A stretch of 64,000 bases of DNA from Cyclobacterium roseum (lineage in GTDB: Bacteria > Bacteroidota > Bacteroidia > Cytophagales > Cyclobacteriaceae), in the NCBI RefSeq assembly GCF_010119225.1, contig NZ_WNKF01000013.1, forward strand, positions 1 to 64,000. Direction: 5' to 3'. The notes beneath the pieces were generated by a model. The model was not told the origin of the DNA, did no database searches, and was given only the letters and a program-made list of their open reading frames with translations. Positions within the stretch are counted from its first letter, which is position 1. Every line of letters begins with the position of its first letter. Of this stretch, positions 50,624 to 60,793 are shown piece after piece. The translations under genes were made by a program, and so were the position numbers.

Positions 50624-51976
50624 ATGATAAAATCTGCTTTCTTTCTAACGCTGCTGCTTTGCTTCACGGCAATTGAGGTAAATGCACAGCTAATCTTTGA
50701 AAAGGATGAATACGCAAGCCGAAGGCAGCAACTCATGGAAAGTATTCCTGATGGAATTGCCATCATCCGGGGTGCATCAGAACCTCTGGGCGATACGCCT
50801 TTTAGCCAATACAACAACATGATGTATTTTGCCGGGGTTGAAATTCCCGATGCCATTCTTATAGTGGATGGAGAAAGGCGGGAAAGCACATTATTTTTCA
50901 CCATCGATGAGCGGCATGCCGATGGGGAAAATATATCCCTGGACCTGGTCAGGGAGCCTGTAAAAGTTACCGGAATTGAAAACTATTTTCCCTATGAAGA
51001 TTTTTCTGAAGCGCTAAAAGACAGATTAAACAGCAGTACGGTAATTTATACGCCATTTAGCCCGGAGGAATTTATAGGCGAAAATTCCATGGAAAAATAC
51101 CATAAATTCAGACGTTCCGTAACCGAAAATGAATGGGATGGCAGACTTACGCGGGAAATGCAATTCGTGGAGGTTCTAAACCAGCGCTTCCCTGACAATC
51201 AGGTTTTGAATTGTACGCCCTTTATCTGGGAACTGCGAAAGATCAAGTCGAAAGCTGAAATTGATGTACTTCGTAAGGCTGCCCAACTTTCCGTAGAAGC
51301 ACACAAAGCGGTCATAAGAAATTCCAGGCCGGGTGTAGCAGAGGTAAAACTGGCTGCCCTTTTCCAGCAGGTTTGCATGTCCGGCGGGGCAAAAGGATTG
51401 GCATTCGGGACCATTATCATGTCGGATAAAAATCATGCCTACGGCCATTACATGCAATATGACCGCACATTGCAGGAAGAAGACTTTATCATCCTGGATG
51501 GAGGGGCCAATAAGGAGTACTATGCGTCAGACGTTTCAACCACCTTTCCGGCAAGTGGAAAATTCTCCGAAACTCAGCGGGAGATATACGAGCTGGGCCT
51601 TTTTGTAAGGGAAATATGCCAGAGCCTTTACCGGCCGGGGATTTCTCTGACAGAGATCGGTGCGGTCGTTAAAGGAGAGCTTGAAAAATTGGGATTTGAC
51701 ACCACCGAGCCCCGGTTCAAGTTATGGATTCGGGACGGCGGATTCAACCATAGTATTGGCATGGCCGTGCATGACCGAATGCTCGACTTCGACCGGGGAG
51801 AACCGTTGAAACCCGGTTTTGTCTTTGCCTGCGATATTATGGGACAAGCGGATGAGGTAACCGGTATCCGGATCGAAGACACCGTGGTGATCACCGAAGA
51901 TGGCTTTGAAATCCTATCGGAAGGACTGCCACGGACGGTAGCTGAAATAGAGGCATTTATGAAAAATAATCAATAA
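50624..51976 (+). CDS. Exported M24 metallopeptidase (Xaa-Pro aminopeptidase-like), 450 aa
   Basis: After a signal peptide (about 1-21, EVNAQ) comes an N-terminal creatinase-like domain (to about 190), then the pita-bread catalytic domain. Metal residues fit M24: Asp in IILDGGANKEYYASD (two Asp 11 apart, about 291 and 302), His in HSIGMAVHD, and Glu in IRIEDTVVIT. The fourth ligand, normally Glu in a TVEPG-type motif, is Asp here (VFACDIMGQ). It should remove N-terminal residues before proline in the periplasm; activity with the altered ligand is uncertain. It starts the peptidase run and is followed after 25 bases by the M1 gene. Confidence 0.82.
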   Translation: MIKSAFFLTLLLCFTAIEVNAQLIFEKDEYASRRQQLMESIPDGIAIIRGASEPLGDTPFSQYNNMMYFAGVEIPDAILIVDGERRESTLFFTIDERHADGENISLDLVREPVKVTGIENYFPYEDFSEALKDRLNSSTVIYTPFSPEEFIGENSMEKYHKFRRSVTENEWDGRLTREMQFVEVLNQRFPDNQVLNCTPFIWELRKIKSKAEIDVLRKAAQLSVEAHKAVIRNSRPGVAEVKLAALFQQVCMSGGAKGLAFGTIIMSDKNHAYGHYMQYDRTLQEEDFIILDGGANKEYYASDVSTTFPASGKFSETQREIYELGLFVREICQSLYRPGISLTEIGAVVKGELEKLGFDTTEPRFKLWIRDGGFNHSIGMAVHDRMLDFDRGEPLKPGFVFACDIMGQADEVTGIRIEDTVVITEDGFEILSEGLPRTVAEIEAFMKNNQ

Positions 51977-52001
51977 GAAATCTAAATTAATTCAAAGAAA
52001 C

Positions 52002-54134
52002 ATGAAGTATCTTTTTGGTTTTCTAATGCTCTTATTGGCTCATTACGGACTGTTTGCCCAACAGATGGATATTTATCAAAGGCCGATTACCCTAGAACCG
52101 GACAGGGATTTTGATGCCTTACATTACCGCATAAAGCTGGATATCGATATGGAGAGGAAGCAATTGACGGGACAAAATACCGTTACCCTGACACCGCTCA
52201 GGAGTGATCTGAAAAGGGTCAGCCTGGATGCGGTATCACTAGATGTAAGCGATGTGCTCGACAGTAAGGGATTTCCGCTTTCGTATACTCAGGGAGAAGA
52301 GAAAGTCCATATTAACCTCTCCCGCACTTATTCCTACGCAGACACCCTGACTTTTACCATAAAGTACAATCTCTCCAAGCAGGTAGAAGGCCTGAAATTT
52401 ATAGATGAAACGGAAACCAATCCCATGCAGGTTTCTTCCGATTGCTGGCCCAACAAAGCCCGGCAATGGATTCCCTGTTACGACTATCCCCACGACAAAG
52501 TGACTCAGGAGATGATCGTGACGGTTGATAATAATTATAAGGTATTGTCAAATGGTAAGCTACTGAGCATTACGGAAAATCAGGAAAATGGTAAACACAC
52601 CTACCATTGGAAACAAAGCCTGCCGCACTCCACCTATCTCACAAACCTTAGCATTGCAGATTATACGGTCATAGAAGATTCTCTGGACGCATTGCCGGTA
52701 AATTATTGGGTCTATGAAAGACATGAGAAGGACGCAAAAAGATCCTTTGCCAAGACACCTTATATGATAGATTTTTTTACCCGGCTATATGGCTATCCCT
52801 ATCCCTGGGAAAAATATGACCAGGTGGTCTCTGCGCATCAGGGTGGGGGAGCCGAAGCCACATCGGCAACCCTTCTTGGAGAAGGGGCTGTAACTACCAG
52901 CGAAGAAGAAATCGACTTTTCTTTTGAAGGGATTCTGGCCCATGAGGTTGCGCATCAGTGGTGGGGAGACCTGGTTACATGCAGAAGCTGGGAGCATAAC
53001 TGGATCAACGAAAGTTTTGCTACCTATTCCGATTACTTGTATAAACGATTTGATTGGGGTGAAGATGAAGCGGCATATGACCTGCTGCGGAAAAAAAATG
53101 CCTACCTGCGTGAAGCGAATAACCGGTATATGCGACCCATTGTCTTTAACCGCTATGAAAACCCGGGACAGAATTTTGACAGCCATGCCTATCCCAAGGG
53201 AGCCAATGTCTTGCACATGCTTCGATTCGTTTTGGGTGATGATACGTTTTTCAGAGTTATTAGTCAGTTTCTGCATCAATTCGAATTTCAGGCAGTAAGC
53301 ACCCAGGATTTTATGCGATGTGCGAAAGAGGTCAGTGGCCTGAACATGGATTTGTTTTTCCAACAATTTCTGTTTCATCCGGGACATGCCGTATTTGAGG
53401 TCAGCAAAAACTGGGATGAATCCACTAAGATCCTTGCGTTGGAAATAAAACAAACCCAGGATAAGTGGGAGAATGTGCCAATCTATACAATACCCGTTAA
53501 TATTGGATTTTACCATACCGATGGAAAGCGGGTTGAAAAAATAGCATTGAAAGATCGTGTCGAGAAATTTGAATTTAAATTCGATACAGCCCCTTTGATG
53601 GTCCGTTTTGATGAAGGCAACCACCTGCTCAAAGAATGGACATTTAAAAAAACCGAGGAGGAACTTTTGTTTCAGGTGGAAAACGATGATGTACCCGGCA
53701 GATTATGGGCTATTGATCAACTTAAGGCCTTTAGCAGCTCTCCGAAAACGATTCAGAAGTGGACGGAGCTTGCCATGCGAGATAATTTCTGGGCCGTCAG
53801 AGAAGCTGCTATTCAGCACTTGTCTGAATTCCATGAAAGCAATAGTAAAGAAGTTTTCTTAGATGCTATCAGCGATAGCAACTCAAAAGTCAGGGCTGCA
53901 TCTATAAAAGCCTTGGGGCAACTAAAAGACCCTTCCATGATAGGTGATTTCAGGCGTATTTACGAAACGGATGATAGTTTCCTGGTTAGGGCGGAGGCAC
54001 TTATCGCCATCGGGAAAAATGGCAATGCATCACATCTGAGATTTCTCAATGAAGCCGCAAAAGTCAGGTCGCCCCGTAATACCTTAAAAAATGCTGCTGA
54101 GAAGTCGATTGAGCTCATTCGTAATTCAAAATAA
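52002..54134 (+). CDS. Exported M1-family aminopeptidase with HEAT-like C terminus, 710 aa
   Basis: A signal peptide (to about 20, YGLFAQ) leads into the beta-sandwich domain. The zinc site is HEVAHQWWGD (about 312) with the third ligand Glu in NWINESFATYSD 18 residues on. The exopeptidase loop is GGGAEATSAT, in which the usual GxMEN is altered but Glu is kept. The transition-state Tyr is in SHAYPKGANVLHMLR. The last 150 residues are HEAT-like helices (VREAAIQHLSEF, VRAASIKALGQLK). It trims N-terminal residues from peptides. It follows the M24 gene by 25 bases, so both probably share one transcript. Confidence 0.88.
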   Translation: MKYLFGFLMLLLAHYGLFAQQMDIYQRPITLEPDRDFDALHYRIKLDIDMERKQLTGQNTVTLTPLRSDLKRVSLDAVSLDVSDVLDSKGFPLSYTQGEEKVHINLSRTYSYADTLTFTIKYNLSKQVEGLKFIDETETNPMQVSSDCWPNKARQWIPCYDYPHDKVTQEMIVTVDNNYKVLSNGKLLSITENQENGKHTYHWKQSLPHSTYLTNLSIADYTVIEDSLDALPVNYWVYERHEKDAKRSFAKTPYMIDFFTRLYGYPYPWEKYDQVVSAHQGGGAEATSATLLGEGAVTTSEEEIDFSFEGILAHEVAHQWWGDLVTCRSWEHNWINESFATYSDYLYKRFDWGEDEAAYDLLRKKNAYLREANNRYMRPIVFNRYENPGQNFDSHAYPKGANVLHMLRFVLGDDTFFRVISQFLHQFEFQAVSTQDFMRCAKEVSGLNMDLFFQQFLFHPGHAVFEVSKNWDESTKILALEIKQTQDKWENVPIYTIPVNIGFYHTDGKRVEKIALKDRVEKFEFKFDTAPLMVRFDEGNHLLKEWTFKKTEEELLFQVENDDVPGRLWAIDQLKAFSSSPKTIQKWTELAMRDNFWAVREAAIQHLSEFHESNSKEVFLDAISDSNSKVRAASIKALGQLKDPSMIGDFRRIYETDDSFLVRAEALIAIGKNGNASHLRFLNEAAKVRSPRNTLKNAAEKSIELIRNSK

Positions 54135-54164
54135 TAATCGTCTGAAATTTTCTAAAAACCGGGT

Positions 54165-54256
54165 ATGATGAAGGCTACCCACAGAGGGATGCCCTCGAAG
54201 GTCGGGAGTATTCAGTAGAAACGAGTTATGGTCCTTGAAAAGCAAATTATAAACAC
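54165..54256 (+). repeat. Distant copy of the MKSSM-type short ORF repeat
   Basis: ATGATGAAGGCTACCCACAG followed by AGGGATG matches the 32433-32460 copy at most positions. The end AATTATAAACACATGAAAT matches 32498-32516 at 18 of 19 bases. Here the final ATG is the start of the M60-like gene. Confidence 0.45.
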
Positions 54257-56452
54257 ATGAAATTTAAATTACTTATCCCGCAACGATCCCTAAAGGGCAT
54301 GTTACTTATTCTTCCGATTTTTTCAATCGCGATAAGTACATTGGCTCAGGGACCAGCCGGTTATATGGAATGTAAAGCGGAACACGCTTTTGAGGAGCCA
54401 ACCAATGTTGCTTTTGGCAGCGATGGGAATTACAAATACCTGTTTAATCAGGTAGGGCCGATTGTTTTTTCGCGGGGACAGTTTTTTGGAGGGCCGAGTT
54501 CGGCAAAAGTCGAAAAAGCATGGTATCAAACCATCAGTGAAATGGATGTGGAGACCCCTTCCGCTAATCTTAAACTGGCATTTTCAAAACTAAAGAATCA
54601 TTTAACAGGGAAATCAGTACTTACACCAGAAGCGATTACCCTACAGGACTCCATTATTCAAGCCAATATTTCAGCGATTGGCATCAAAAAGGAAATCATC
54701 GAGCAGGCTTTTGATCTGGTGAGTACCTACGAGAATACCGCTGGCCCCCTATTTGATGTCCAAGGGGAAAAAATAATGTTACCACGGGAAGTACAGCCCG
54801 GTATGGAGATTCATTACGCACTTTTTTACATCATGGATGCCATTACCCGCAGCTACAGCGCTTCAAAGCTGGAAGAATTTCCGCAGGTATATCAAGGGGC
54901 CATGTTTAAGACGGCTGCCTATTTTCCGGGAGAAGTGAATCCACCAAAGGATCCGGATAATGTTTACCGGGTTAAGGTAAACGCATCACAGGCTCCAAAC
55001 TGGGGGACGCCGATCTATTTTCACCAGGATGCCTATTCCCGACGTCCTACAGGAGCCTATGTTGCCCCTGGAACTATTGTAAAAATCAAAGTACCACCAT
55101 CAGTTGTAAATAAGGGATATACCATCAGGGTGGGTACTCATTTTTGGGATTTAAAGTACCGGAACAGAATCGCCCGGCTCGACAGGGCAACCATCATCTA
55201 TCCGGTAGTCAATGGAACCATCACGGTAGGTTCTCCCCTTGGCGGGAACATCTATTTTGAAGTTCCGGAGGGAAAAGAGGGGAGTATCGTTGAACTGGAA
55301 ATTACCGGAGCCGTCCGTTCTCCCTATTTTTCGACCAGGGATTATAACAAAACAAGCCTCGAAGATTGGAAAGAAACCGAGCGCGACCATCCCGGAGCCT
55401 GGGCCGATTTTGAAACCGATAAATTTCTCATGCAGGTGCCCACAAGTTGGATCGATGATTTTGATGACCCGGAGACCATGCTGAATCGGTACGATACAGC
55501 GATGGATGCCGTTGCCGATCTCTTGGGCAAGCCATTGCCACAGGGGACCCACTTTATGTTTCGTCAGGTAGATGCGATCATGCGGGCAGGGGTTCATGCT
55601 CCGGGATATCCGGAGATCAACGTTAGGTATGACCCTACGGAAGAATCGGACGGAAAAGGAAATCATATCATGCTGCAGTCACCAGTAAAGCAGCCCTGGG
55701 TCATTTTCCACGAAATGGGCCACTCTCATGTTCCTTCCTTTTTTGTTGACGAAACGGAATCTATTGTTAACCTCTTGCATGTAGCCGTGGCAAATGACGG
55801 ATTTGGTATGGAACTGGATTCGGCTTTCGGATCGTCGATAAGCAATCGGCTTGATGTAGATCTGGACGTGGCAGCTATCAATTTAATGGTAACGGAACCC
55901 TTCCGAAACAATCAACCCTTGAACAGGGACCGCATGTCTTACCAGCACCGGGGGCATGCCAAATATGTGGATGTGGTCCGCTTATTTGGATGGGATGCCC
56001 TGGGAAATATGTTTAAAAAAGTGAATGAGGATTTTAACCGGGGAATTGTCATTAAAAAGACGCACCATCCTACCGATGATCGGATTTTACGAATGTCCGT
56101 GGCCGCCAATGCAGACCTCCGCCCATTGCTTCATTTTTGGGGCAGGCCACCCGAAAACAATAAGGCATTGGCTGACAGCCTTGATGTGGCAGGATTATCT
56201 CCATCCAGGGAAATATTTGAGACGCTGGAGCATTATAAATCCATCCTTCCCAAAACACTATCCGAGGCCAGGGCCCATGCAAAGCTAATGTTTCCAAAAG
56301 AGGGCCATCCTTCACCGGATGGTCATGACCTGGAGCGGGACATGGGATTTATTTATACCAGTTGGAACGAAGAATTTGCAACGCAATCGATACAACAAAT
56401 TGAATTAATCCAAACGCTTTATTTCCCGGAAGATTGGCTTGATGGTGAGTAA
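54257..56452 (+). CDS. M60-like (enhancin-type) metallopeptidase, 731 aa
   Basis: The signal peptide ends about residue 30 (ISTLAQG). The gluzincin motif HEMGHSH lies near 486 (WVIFHEMGHSHVPSF), with the downstream Glu in VDETESIVNLLHVAVAN, the M60/enhancin layout. M60-like enzymes act on mucins and other O-glycoproteins. Upstream beta-sandwich regions (about 200-370) could bind glycan. The stop is followed at once, in frame, by a sulfatase C-terminal fragment, so the natural C terminus may have been lost. It belongs to the peptidase run. Confidence 0.82.
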   Translation: MKFKLLIPQRSLKGMLLILPIFSIAISTLAQGPAGYMECKAEHAFEEPTNVAFGSDGNYKYLFNQVGPIVFSRGQFFGGPSSAKVEKAWYQTISEMDVETPSANLKLAFSKLKNHLTGKSVLTPEAITLQDSIIQANISAIGIKKEIIEQAFDLVSTYENTAGPLFDVQGEKIMLPREVQPGMEIHYALFYIMDAITRSYSASKLEEFPQVYQGAMFKTAAYFPGEVNPPKDPDNVYRVKVNASQAPNWGTPIYFHQDAYSRRPTGAYVAPGTIVKIKVPPSVVNKGYTIRVGTHFWDLKYRNRIARLDRATIIYPVVNGTITVGSPLGGNIYFEVPEGKEGSIVELEITGAVRSPYFSTRDYNKTSLEDWKETERDHPGAWADFETDKFLMQVPTSWIDDFDDPETMLNRYDTAMDAVADLLGKPLPQGTHFMFRQVDAIMRAGVHAPGYPEINVRYDPTEESDGKGNHIMLQSPVKQPWVIFHEMGHSHVPSFFVDETESIVNLLHVAVANDGFGMELDSAFGSSISNRLDVDLDVAAINLMVTEPFRNNQPLNRDRMSYQHRGHAKYVDVVRLFGWDALGNMFKKVNEDFNRGIVIKKTHHPTDDRILRMSVAANADLRPLLHFWGRPPENNKALADSLDVAGLSPSREIFETLEHYKSILPKTLSEARAHAKLMFPKEGHPSPDGHDLERDMGFIYTSWNEEFATQSIQQIELIQTLYFPEDWLDGE

Positions 56453-56722
56453 ATCAGAAAAGGAGATTGGAAGTTATTACAGTTTCACGAGGAGTGGGTG
56501 CTTGATGGTGGTTGGGAGGATGTACTTGAAAATAATGCAGTCGAATTGTATAACCTATCGGAGGATATCGGTGAAACAACGACCCTTGCAGCTGTCCAGG
56601 TTGATAAACGGGATGAGTTGCTTGATGATCTTATAAAGTGGCAAGAGGAGATTGATGCGCCCATTCCCCGGGAAATCAATCCGGAATATGAAACAGAAGT
56701 AATGGTAAGCATTTTAACCTGA
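56453..56722 (+). pseudogene. C-terminal fragment of a sulfatase
   Basis: Directly after the M60 stop the same frame reads IRKGDWKLLQFHEEWVLDGG, VELYNLSEDIGETTTLA, and KRDELLDDLIKWQEEIDAPI, PREINPEY. This is the conserved C-terminal subdomain of periplasmic sulfatases (RKGDWKLI...LYNL.EDIGE..NLA...EL...L..W). No catalytic part precedes it. It may derive from a deleted neighbour, perhaps related to the truncated sulfatase at 40323-41303. Confidence 0.75.
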
Positions 56723-56781
56723 ATAGGATTTTAAAAAGCCTTTAAACTAATTACATGAATTCGACCAAATTTACTAATAAA

Positions 56782-56833
56782 ACCGTCATTCCGAGGCTAA
56801 ACATTTAAAAAATGCAGAAATCGGGATGACGGT
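56782..56833. repeat. Inverted repeat, 13-bp arms
   Basis: ACCGTCATTCCGA and TCGGGATGACGGT pair at 12 of 13 positions over a 26-base loop. It could be a terminator for the M60 transcript or a small intergenic repeat. Confidence 0.5.
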
Positions 56834-56894
56834 ACATATTTTTAACTATCTAAAAAACAATATGTTAAAAAAAAAATAAAGAGTGACATCAAAT

Positions 56895-56945
56895 CACCTC
56901 CCCCCAGCCCCCTCCTGTTTTCAGGAGGGGGAGACAGGGGGTGGT
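56895..56945. repeat. G/C-rich foldback
   Basis: CACCTCCCCC/GGGGGTGG encloses CCCCCTCCTG-TTTT-CAGGAGGGGG, a 10-bp perfect stem with a TTTT loop. Such CCTCC hairpins occur as dispersed intergenic repeats in Bacteroidota. Confidence 0.55.
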
Positions 56946-57105
56946 AAATATACGGCATCGGTAGGCTTTGAGGAGGGGTCTGCGGTGGAAGCCATGTAAA
57001 ACGGGACTGCCCTACCATAGCTCCTACAAAAAAGGGTTCGCTGTGACGAATACAGCCGGTTTTAAGGACGGTCTTAAATCGATCGCGTTAATTTTAAATA
57101 TTAAA

Positions 57106-59139
57106 ATGAAAAACATTAATTACTTAGTTATTATCTCTTTTGTTTTTGTTTCACATAGTAGTTTCGGGCAGGAGATTTTCAAAGACAGTTTACAGAACGA
57201 TGTAAATCAGGTTACTGAGAAACTATTAACGAAATATGGAGAAGAAAATTCAGAACGCATCGTTCGTGGTGTCAGGCACCTTTCTAATCTTTGGTTTGAA
57301 GAAAATGGGAATGGTGTTGAATTTCAGGAGTTTTGTCTGAAGCAGTTTATCCCTTCCGGTCCGGAGCTTGATAATGCATTGAACATTGCTGAACAACAAT
57401 TTAGTGCCATCAATGGGTATCGGCGGGAACTTTCTTTGGCGCTCGATTACCCATTGGTGACAATGACGAGACCTATCACTGAGCTCGACAGATTATTCAG
57501 CGATTCAAAAATCACGATTGATTTTTTCAAAAGCAAACTTGCCCTCGCCATCGCCCTCAATTTCCCCTATTATACCAATGAAGAAAAGGAGGCATTAGGA
57601 GCAGGCTGGAGTCGGAAAAAGTGGGCAATGGTCAGATTGGGAGATAAATTTGATTTTAGGTCCGACCCGGATAAGGAGCCCGACCCCATGCCGATCCCCG
57701 ATGAGCTTCGTGATTACACCACCCGCTATATTCTATCAATGGATCATGTGGTATCACCCGATCTTGAAGTTCTTTTTCCTGAAGGAACCCGGTTAAACAG
57801 TCACAATGGATTACGAGATGAAATCAAAGGGCTCTACTTCAGGGATAATCCACTGGAAAAGCAGCGAGTAATAAGTACCATAGTGATGCATATCATCTAT
57901 CAAACCATACCGGAATGCATGGTAGGAGAAACGGCTTATTATTGGGAACCCATAGCCAATAAGGTGTATCTGAAAGAGGGAGAAAAGCTTGTCGAAACAG
58001 ATTTTAAGGCTGAACCTGATAATAGATACAAAGTGTTGCATCACAACATGTTATCCAAGATGCAACAGGATTCAATCCATCCTGAAGGATCAACCTATTT
58101 GACCCGAACCTTTAAAAACAGTCAGCTGAGTGAAGAAAAAATTGTATCATTGTTGGAAACCGTTTTAAGCGCGACAGAAAAGAAAGCCGTAGCGTCGGTG
58201 ATTGAAAAAAAGATTGGGAGAAAGTTAGAACCCTTCGATATATGGTATACGGGATTCAGCGACAATACGAATTATAAAATGGATGAACTGGATCAGTTGA
58301 TCAAAGAAAAATATCCCACCCCAATGGCATTCCAGCAAGATATTCCCAACATCCTCAAAAGAATTGGTTTCCCGGATTTTGAAGCTGAATTTTTTGGCAA
58401 TCACGTGGTTGTTGATCCCATTCCCTCCGGAGGACATGCCAATGCGCCACAAATGAAAGGTGCTAAAGCACATTTGCGTATCCGTTTTGAAAAGGATGGC
58501 CTGGATTACAAAAATTACAGGGTAGGGATGCATGAAATCGGCCATACCATTCAGCAGAATGTAGGCACCTACATGTCGGATTATTATTTACTGAAAGGCA
58601 TCCCAAGCAGCCCGTATACAGAGGCGATGGCAGATCTTATTGCTTACCGAAACTTGATTGCCTTAGGAATAAATGAGGAATACAGTGCCCGGGAAAAGCA
58701 GGATAATGCATTGGCCGCATTTTGGTTTGTTTGTGAAATGGGATCAGAAGCGCTTCACGAGATCAGGGTTTGGCATTGGCTGTATGATCATCCGGATGCT
58801 ACGGTTGAAGAGCTTAAGGCTGCAACCATTACGATTGCGAAGGATATCTGGAACCAGTATTTTGCAGAAATTTTTGGTGTTAGGGATGTCCCTATCTTAG
58901 CCATTTATAATCATTTCATTTCCGGGGCGCTCTATTTGCACAGTTATCCCATTGGAAATATTGTCGTCATGCAATTGGAGGAGCAGTTCGAGGGAAAGGA
59001 TTTTGCGACAGAAATGATACGAACATGCAAAATCGGAAAACTTACTCCGGATCTGTGGATGATTGAAGCAACGGGAGAGCCTTTAAGTGCTAAACCACTA
59101 CTGAGTGCCATGCGAAATGCGCTTGAAGTATATAAATAA
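57106..59139 (+). CDS. Exported HExxH metallopeptidase (gluzincin type), 677 aa
   Basis: From ATG 57106 (MKNINYLVIISFVFVSHSSFG|Q) a signal peptide is clear; earlier in-frame sequence is repeat DNA. The zinc motif is YRVGMHEIGHTIQQNVG (about 475), with the third ligand likely Glu in SSPYTEAMADLIAYR, about 30 residues on. The protein is mostly helical, like the M3/M32/M49-type oligopeptidases that cut or trim short peptides. I could not fix the exact family. A long N-terminal helical region (50-300) precedes the active site. It is led by its own intergenic region and followed by the S10 gene after 71 bases. Confidence 0.72.
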   Translation: MKNINYLVIISFVFVSHSSFGQEIFKDSLQNDVNQVTEKLLTKYGEENSERIVRGVRHLSNLWFEENGNGVEFQEFCLKQFIPSGPELDNALNIAEQQFSAINGYRRELSLALDYPLVTMTRPITELDRLFSDSKITIDFFKSKLALAIALNFPYYTNEEKEALGAGWSRKKWAMVRLGDKFDFRSDPDKEPDPMPIPDELRDYTTRYILSMDHVVSPDLEVLFPEGTRLNSHNGLRDEIKGLYFRDNPLEKQRVISTIVMHIIYQTIPECMVGETAYYWEPIANKVYLKEGEKLVETDFKAEPDNRYKVLHHNMLSKMQQDSIHPEGSTYLTRTFKNSQLSEEKIVSLLETVLSATEKKAVASVIEKKIGRKLEPFDIWYTGFSDNTNYKMDELDQLIKEKYPTPMAFQQDIPNILKRIGFPDFEAEFFGNHVVVDPIPSGGHANAPQMKGAKAHLRIRFEKDGLDYKNYRVGMHEIGHTIQQNVGTYMSDYYLLKGIPSSPYTEAMADLIAYRNLIALGINEEYSAREKQDNALAAFWFVCEMGSEALHEIRVWHWLYDHPDATVEELKAATITIAKDIWNQYFAEIFGVRDVPILAIYNHFISGALYLHSYPIGNIVVMQLEEQFEGKDFATEMIRTCKIGKLTPDLWMIEATGEPLSAKPLLSAMRNALEVYK

Positions 59140-59210
59140 CTTTTGTGCAAGGCTTTACGGCATCTCCGGAATAATTGTAAAAAATTTAACCCCTAAATAA
59201 ATACCCTATT

Positions 59211-60713
59211 ATGTGTAGTAAAACCAGTAAATTTCGCCATCAAATAATCTTCCCTTTACTTTTTTTAATTGGGTGCGTCACTACTGTGCATGCCCAAAAG
59301 AATAAATTACCGGCCGACACTTCTCTTGTCTCTTCCAATGAAGTAACGGTTAACGGGAAAAGAATACCCTATCAAGTTACCGTAGGTACGCAGCCGGTAT
59401 ACGGTGAAGATGGAGAGCCTGATGCAGCGCTGTTTTATACCTATTACAAACGAAATGATGTCGATCAGGTCGAAAATCGACCCATTGCATTCTCATTCAA
59501 TGGGGGGCCAGGAGCTGCATCGTTATGGATGCATTTGGGTTATACAAGTCCGAAACGGCTGGAAATAAGTGATGAGGGATATCCCATACAACCCTATGGT
59601 ATCGTCGATAATCCCCATTCCATTATCGATGTGGCAGACATCGTATATGTTGATCCCGTTAATACGGGTTTTTCCCGCCTATTGAATGACGGCAAGCGGG
59701 AAGATTTTTTTGGGGTGTATCAAGACATTACCTACCTGGCTGACTGGATTGACAATTTCCTATCACGACAAGAACGTTGGAGATCCCCAAAGTATCTGAT
59801 TGGGGAAAGTTATTCGGCAACACGTGTAGCGGGCTTATCTGATGAACTGCAAGACGACCATGGGATTTACCTTAACGGAGTAGTTATTGTTTCCGGGACT
59901 AAAATGGAACTACCTATCGCAAGTAATGAAGTACTACAGTTGCCTAACTACACTGCGGTAGCCTGGTATCATAAAAAGCTACCTGAAGATTTACAGAAAA
60001 AAAGTCTTACGGATGTTCTCTCAGAAGTTGAAGCGTATGCCATTGAGGAATATTTACCGGCAGTCGAACGAGGTGGATTTATTGGTGAAGATCAGAAACA
60101 AGCCGTTGCAGAGAAATTAGCCCGTTACACAGGTCTCAAAAAGGAACTCATATTGGACCACAATCTGACAGTCTCCAGAAATGCTTTCAGAAAAGAGTTA
60201 CTAAGGGACGAAGGATATTTCCTGGGTCTTTCGGATGCACGGTATAAAGGTATCGATAAAATGGATGGGGGTGATACCTTTACCGGAACTGCACCGGAGT
60301 CAGCTGCCTGGGATAATGCCTTCACTCCTGCAATTAATACGTATCTTCGAGATGAGTTAAATTTTAAAACAGACCTGCAATACCATGTTTCCGGTGCTGT
60401 ATTTCCCTGGCCCTGGGATAGATTTACGGATGGGACCGGAGAGAAATTGCGTAATGCCATGATGCAGAATCCCCATCTTCAAGTATTATTTCAAGCAGGA
60501 TATTACGATATGTTGGTCAATTATTTTAGACAAATGAATGGCATGTGGAAGCTAGATCCAAGCGGTAAAATGAAAGACCGTTTGCATTTTAAAGTGTATG
60601 AAAGTGGTCACATGATGTATGTGAGGGAGGAAGATTTGGTAACGTCTACCAATGATCTCCGGGAGTTTATTCAACAATCAATTCCCTTGAAGGGTGAAGC
60701 GGCAACGTATTGA
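59211..60713 (+). CDS. S10 serine carboxypeptidase-like protein, 500 aa
   Basis: After a signal peptide (to about 29, TTVHAQ) the S10 landmarks are intact: oxyanion/recognition motif FSFNGGPGAASLWMHLG (about 97), nucleophile Ser in YLIGESYSATRVAGL (about 201), Asp in LFQAGYYDMLVNYF and His in VYESGHMMYVRE. These alpha/beta-hydrolase enzymes remove C-terminal residues from peptides, so they complement the aminopeptidases coded upstream. It is the last rightward gene of the run; no clear terminator was seen. Confidence 0.9.
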   Translation: MCSKTSKFRHQIIFPLLFLIGCVTTVHAQKNKLPADTSLVSSNEVTVNGKRIPYQVTVGTQPVYGEDGEPDAALFYTYYKRNDVDQVENRPIAFSFNGGPGAASLWMHLGYTSPKRLEISDEGYPIQPYGIVDNPHSIIDVADIVYVDPVNTGFSRLLNDGKREDFFGVYQDITYLADWIDNFLSRQERWRSPKYLIGESYSATRVAGLSDELQDDHGIYLNGVVIVSGTKMELPIASNEVLQLPNYTAVAWYHKKLPEDLQKKSLTDVLSEVEAYAIEEYLPAVERGGFIGEDQKQAVAEKLARYTGLKKELILDHNLTVSRNAFRKELLRDEGYFLGLSDARYKGIDKMDGGDTFTGTAPESAAWDNAFTPAINTYLRDELNFKTDLQYHVSGAVFPWPWDRFTDGTGEKLRNAMMQNPHLQVLFQAGYYDMLVNYFRQMNGMWKLDPSGKMKDRLHFKVYESGHMMYVREEDLVTSTNDLREFIQQSIPLKGEAATY

Positions 60714-60793
60714 TGTAGGCTTTCTGTCTCGGCCAACTTTTGCAACTAACTTAAAATTTTACCCATAGCTCGGCGAAACCAGACAGCATCCAG

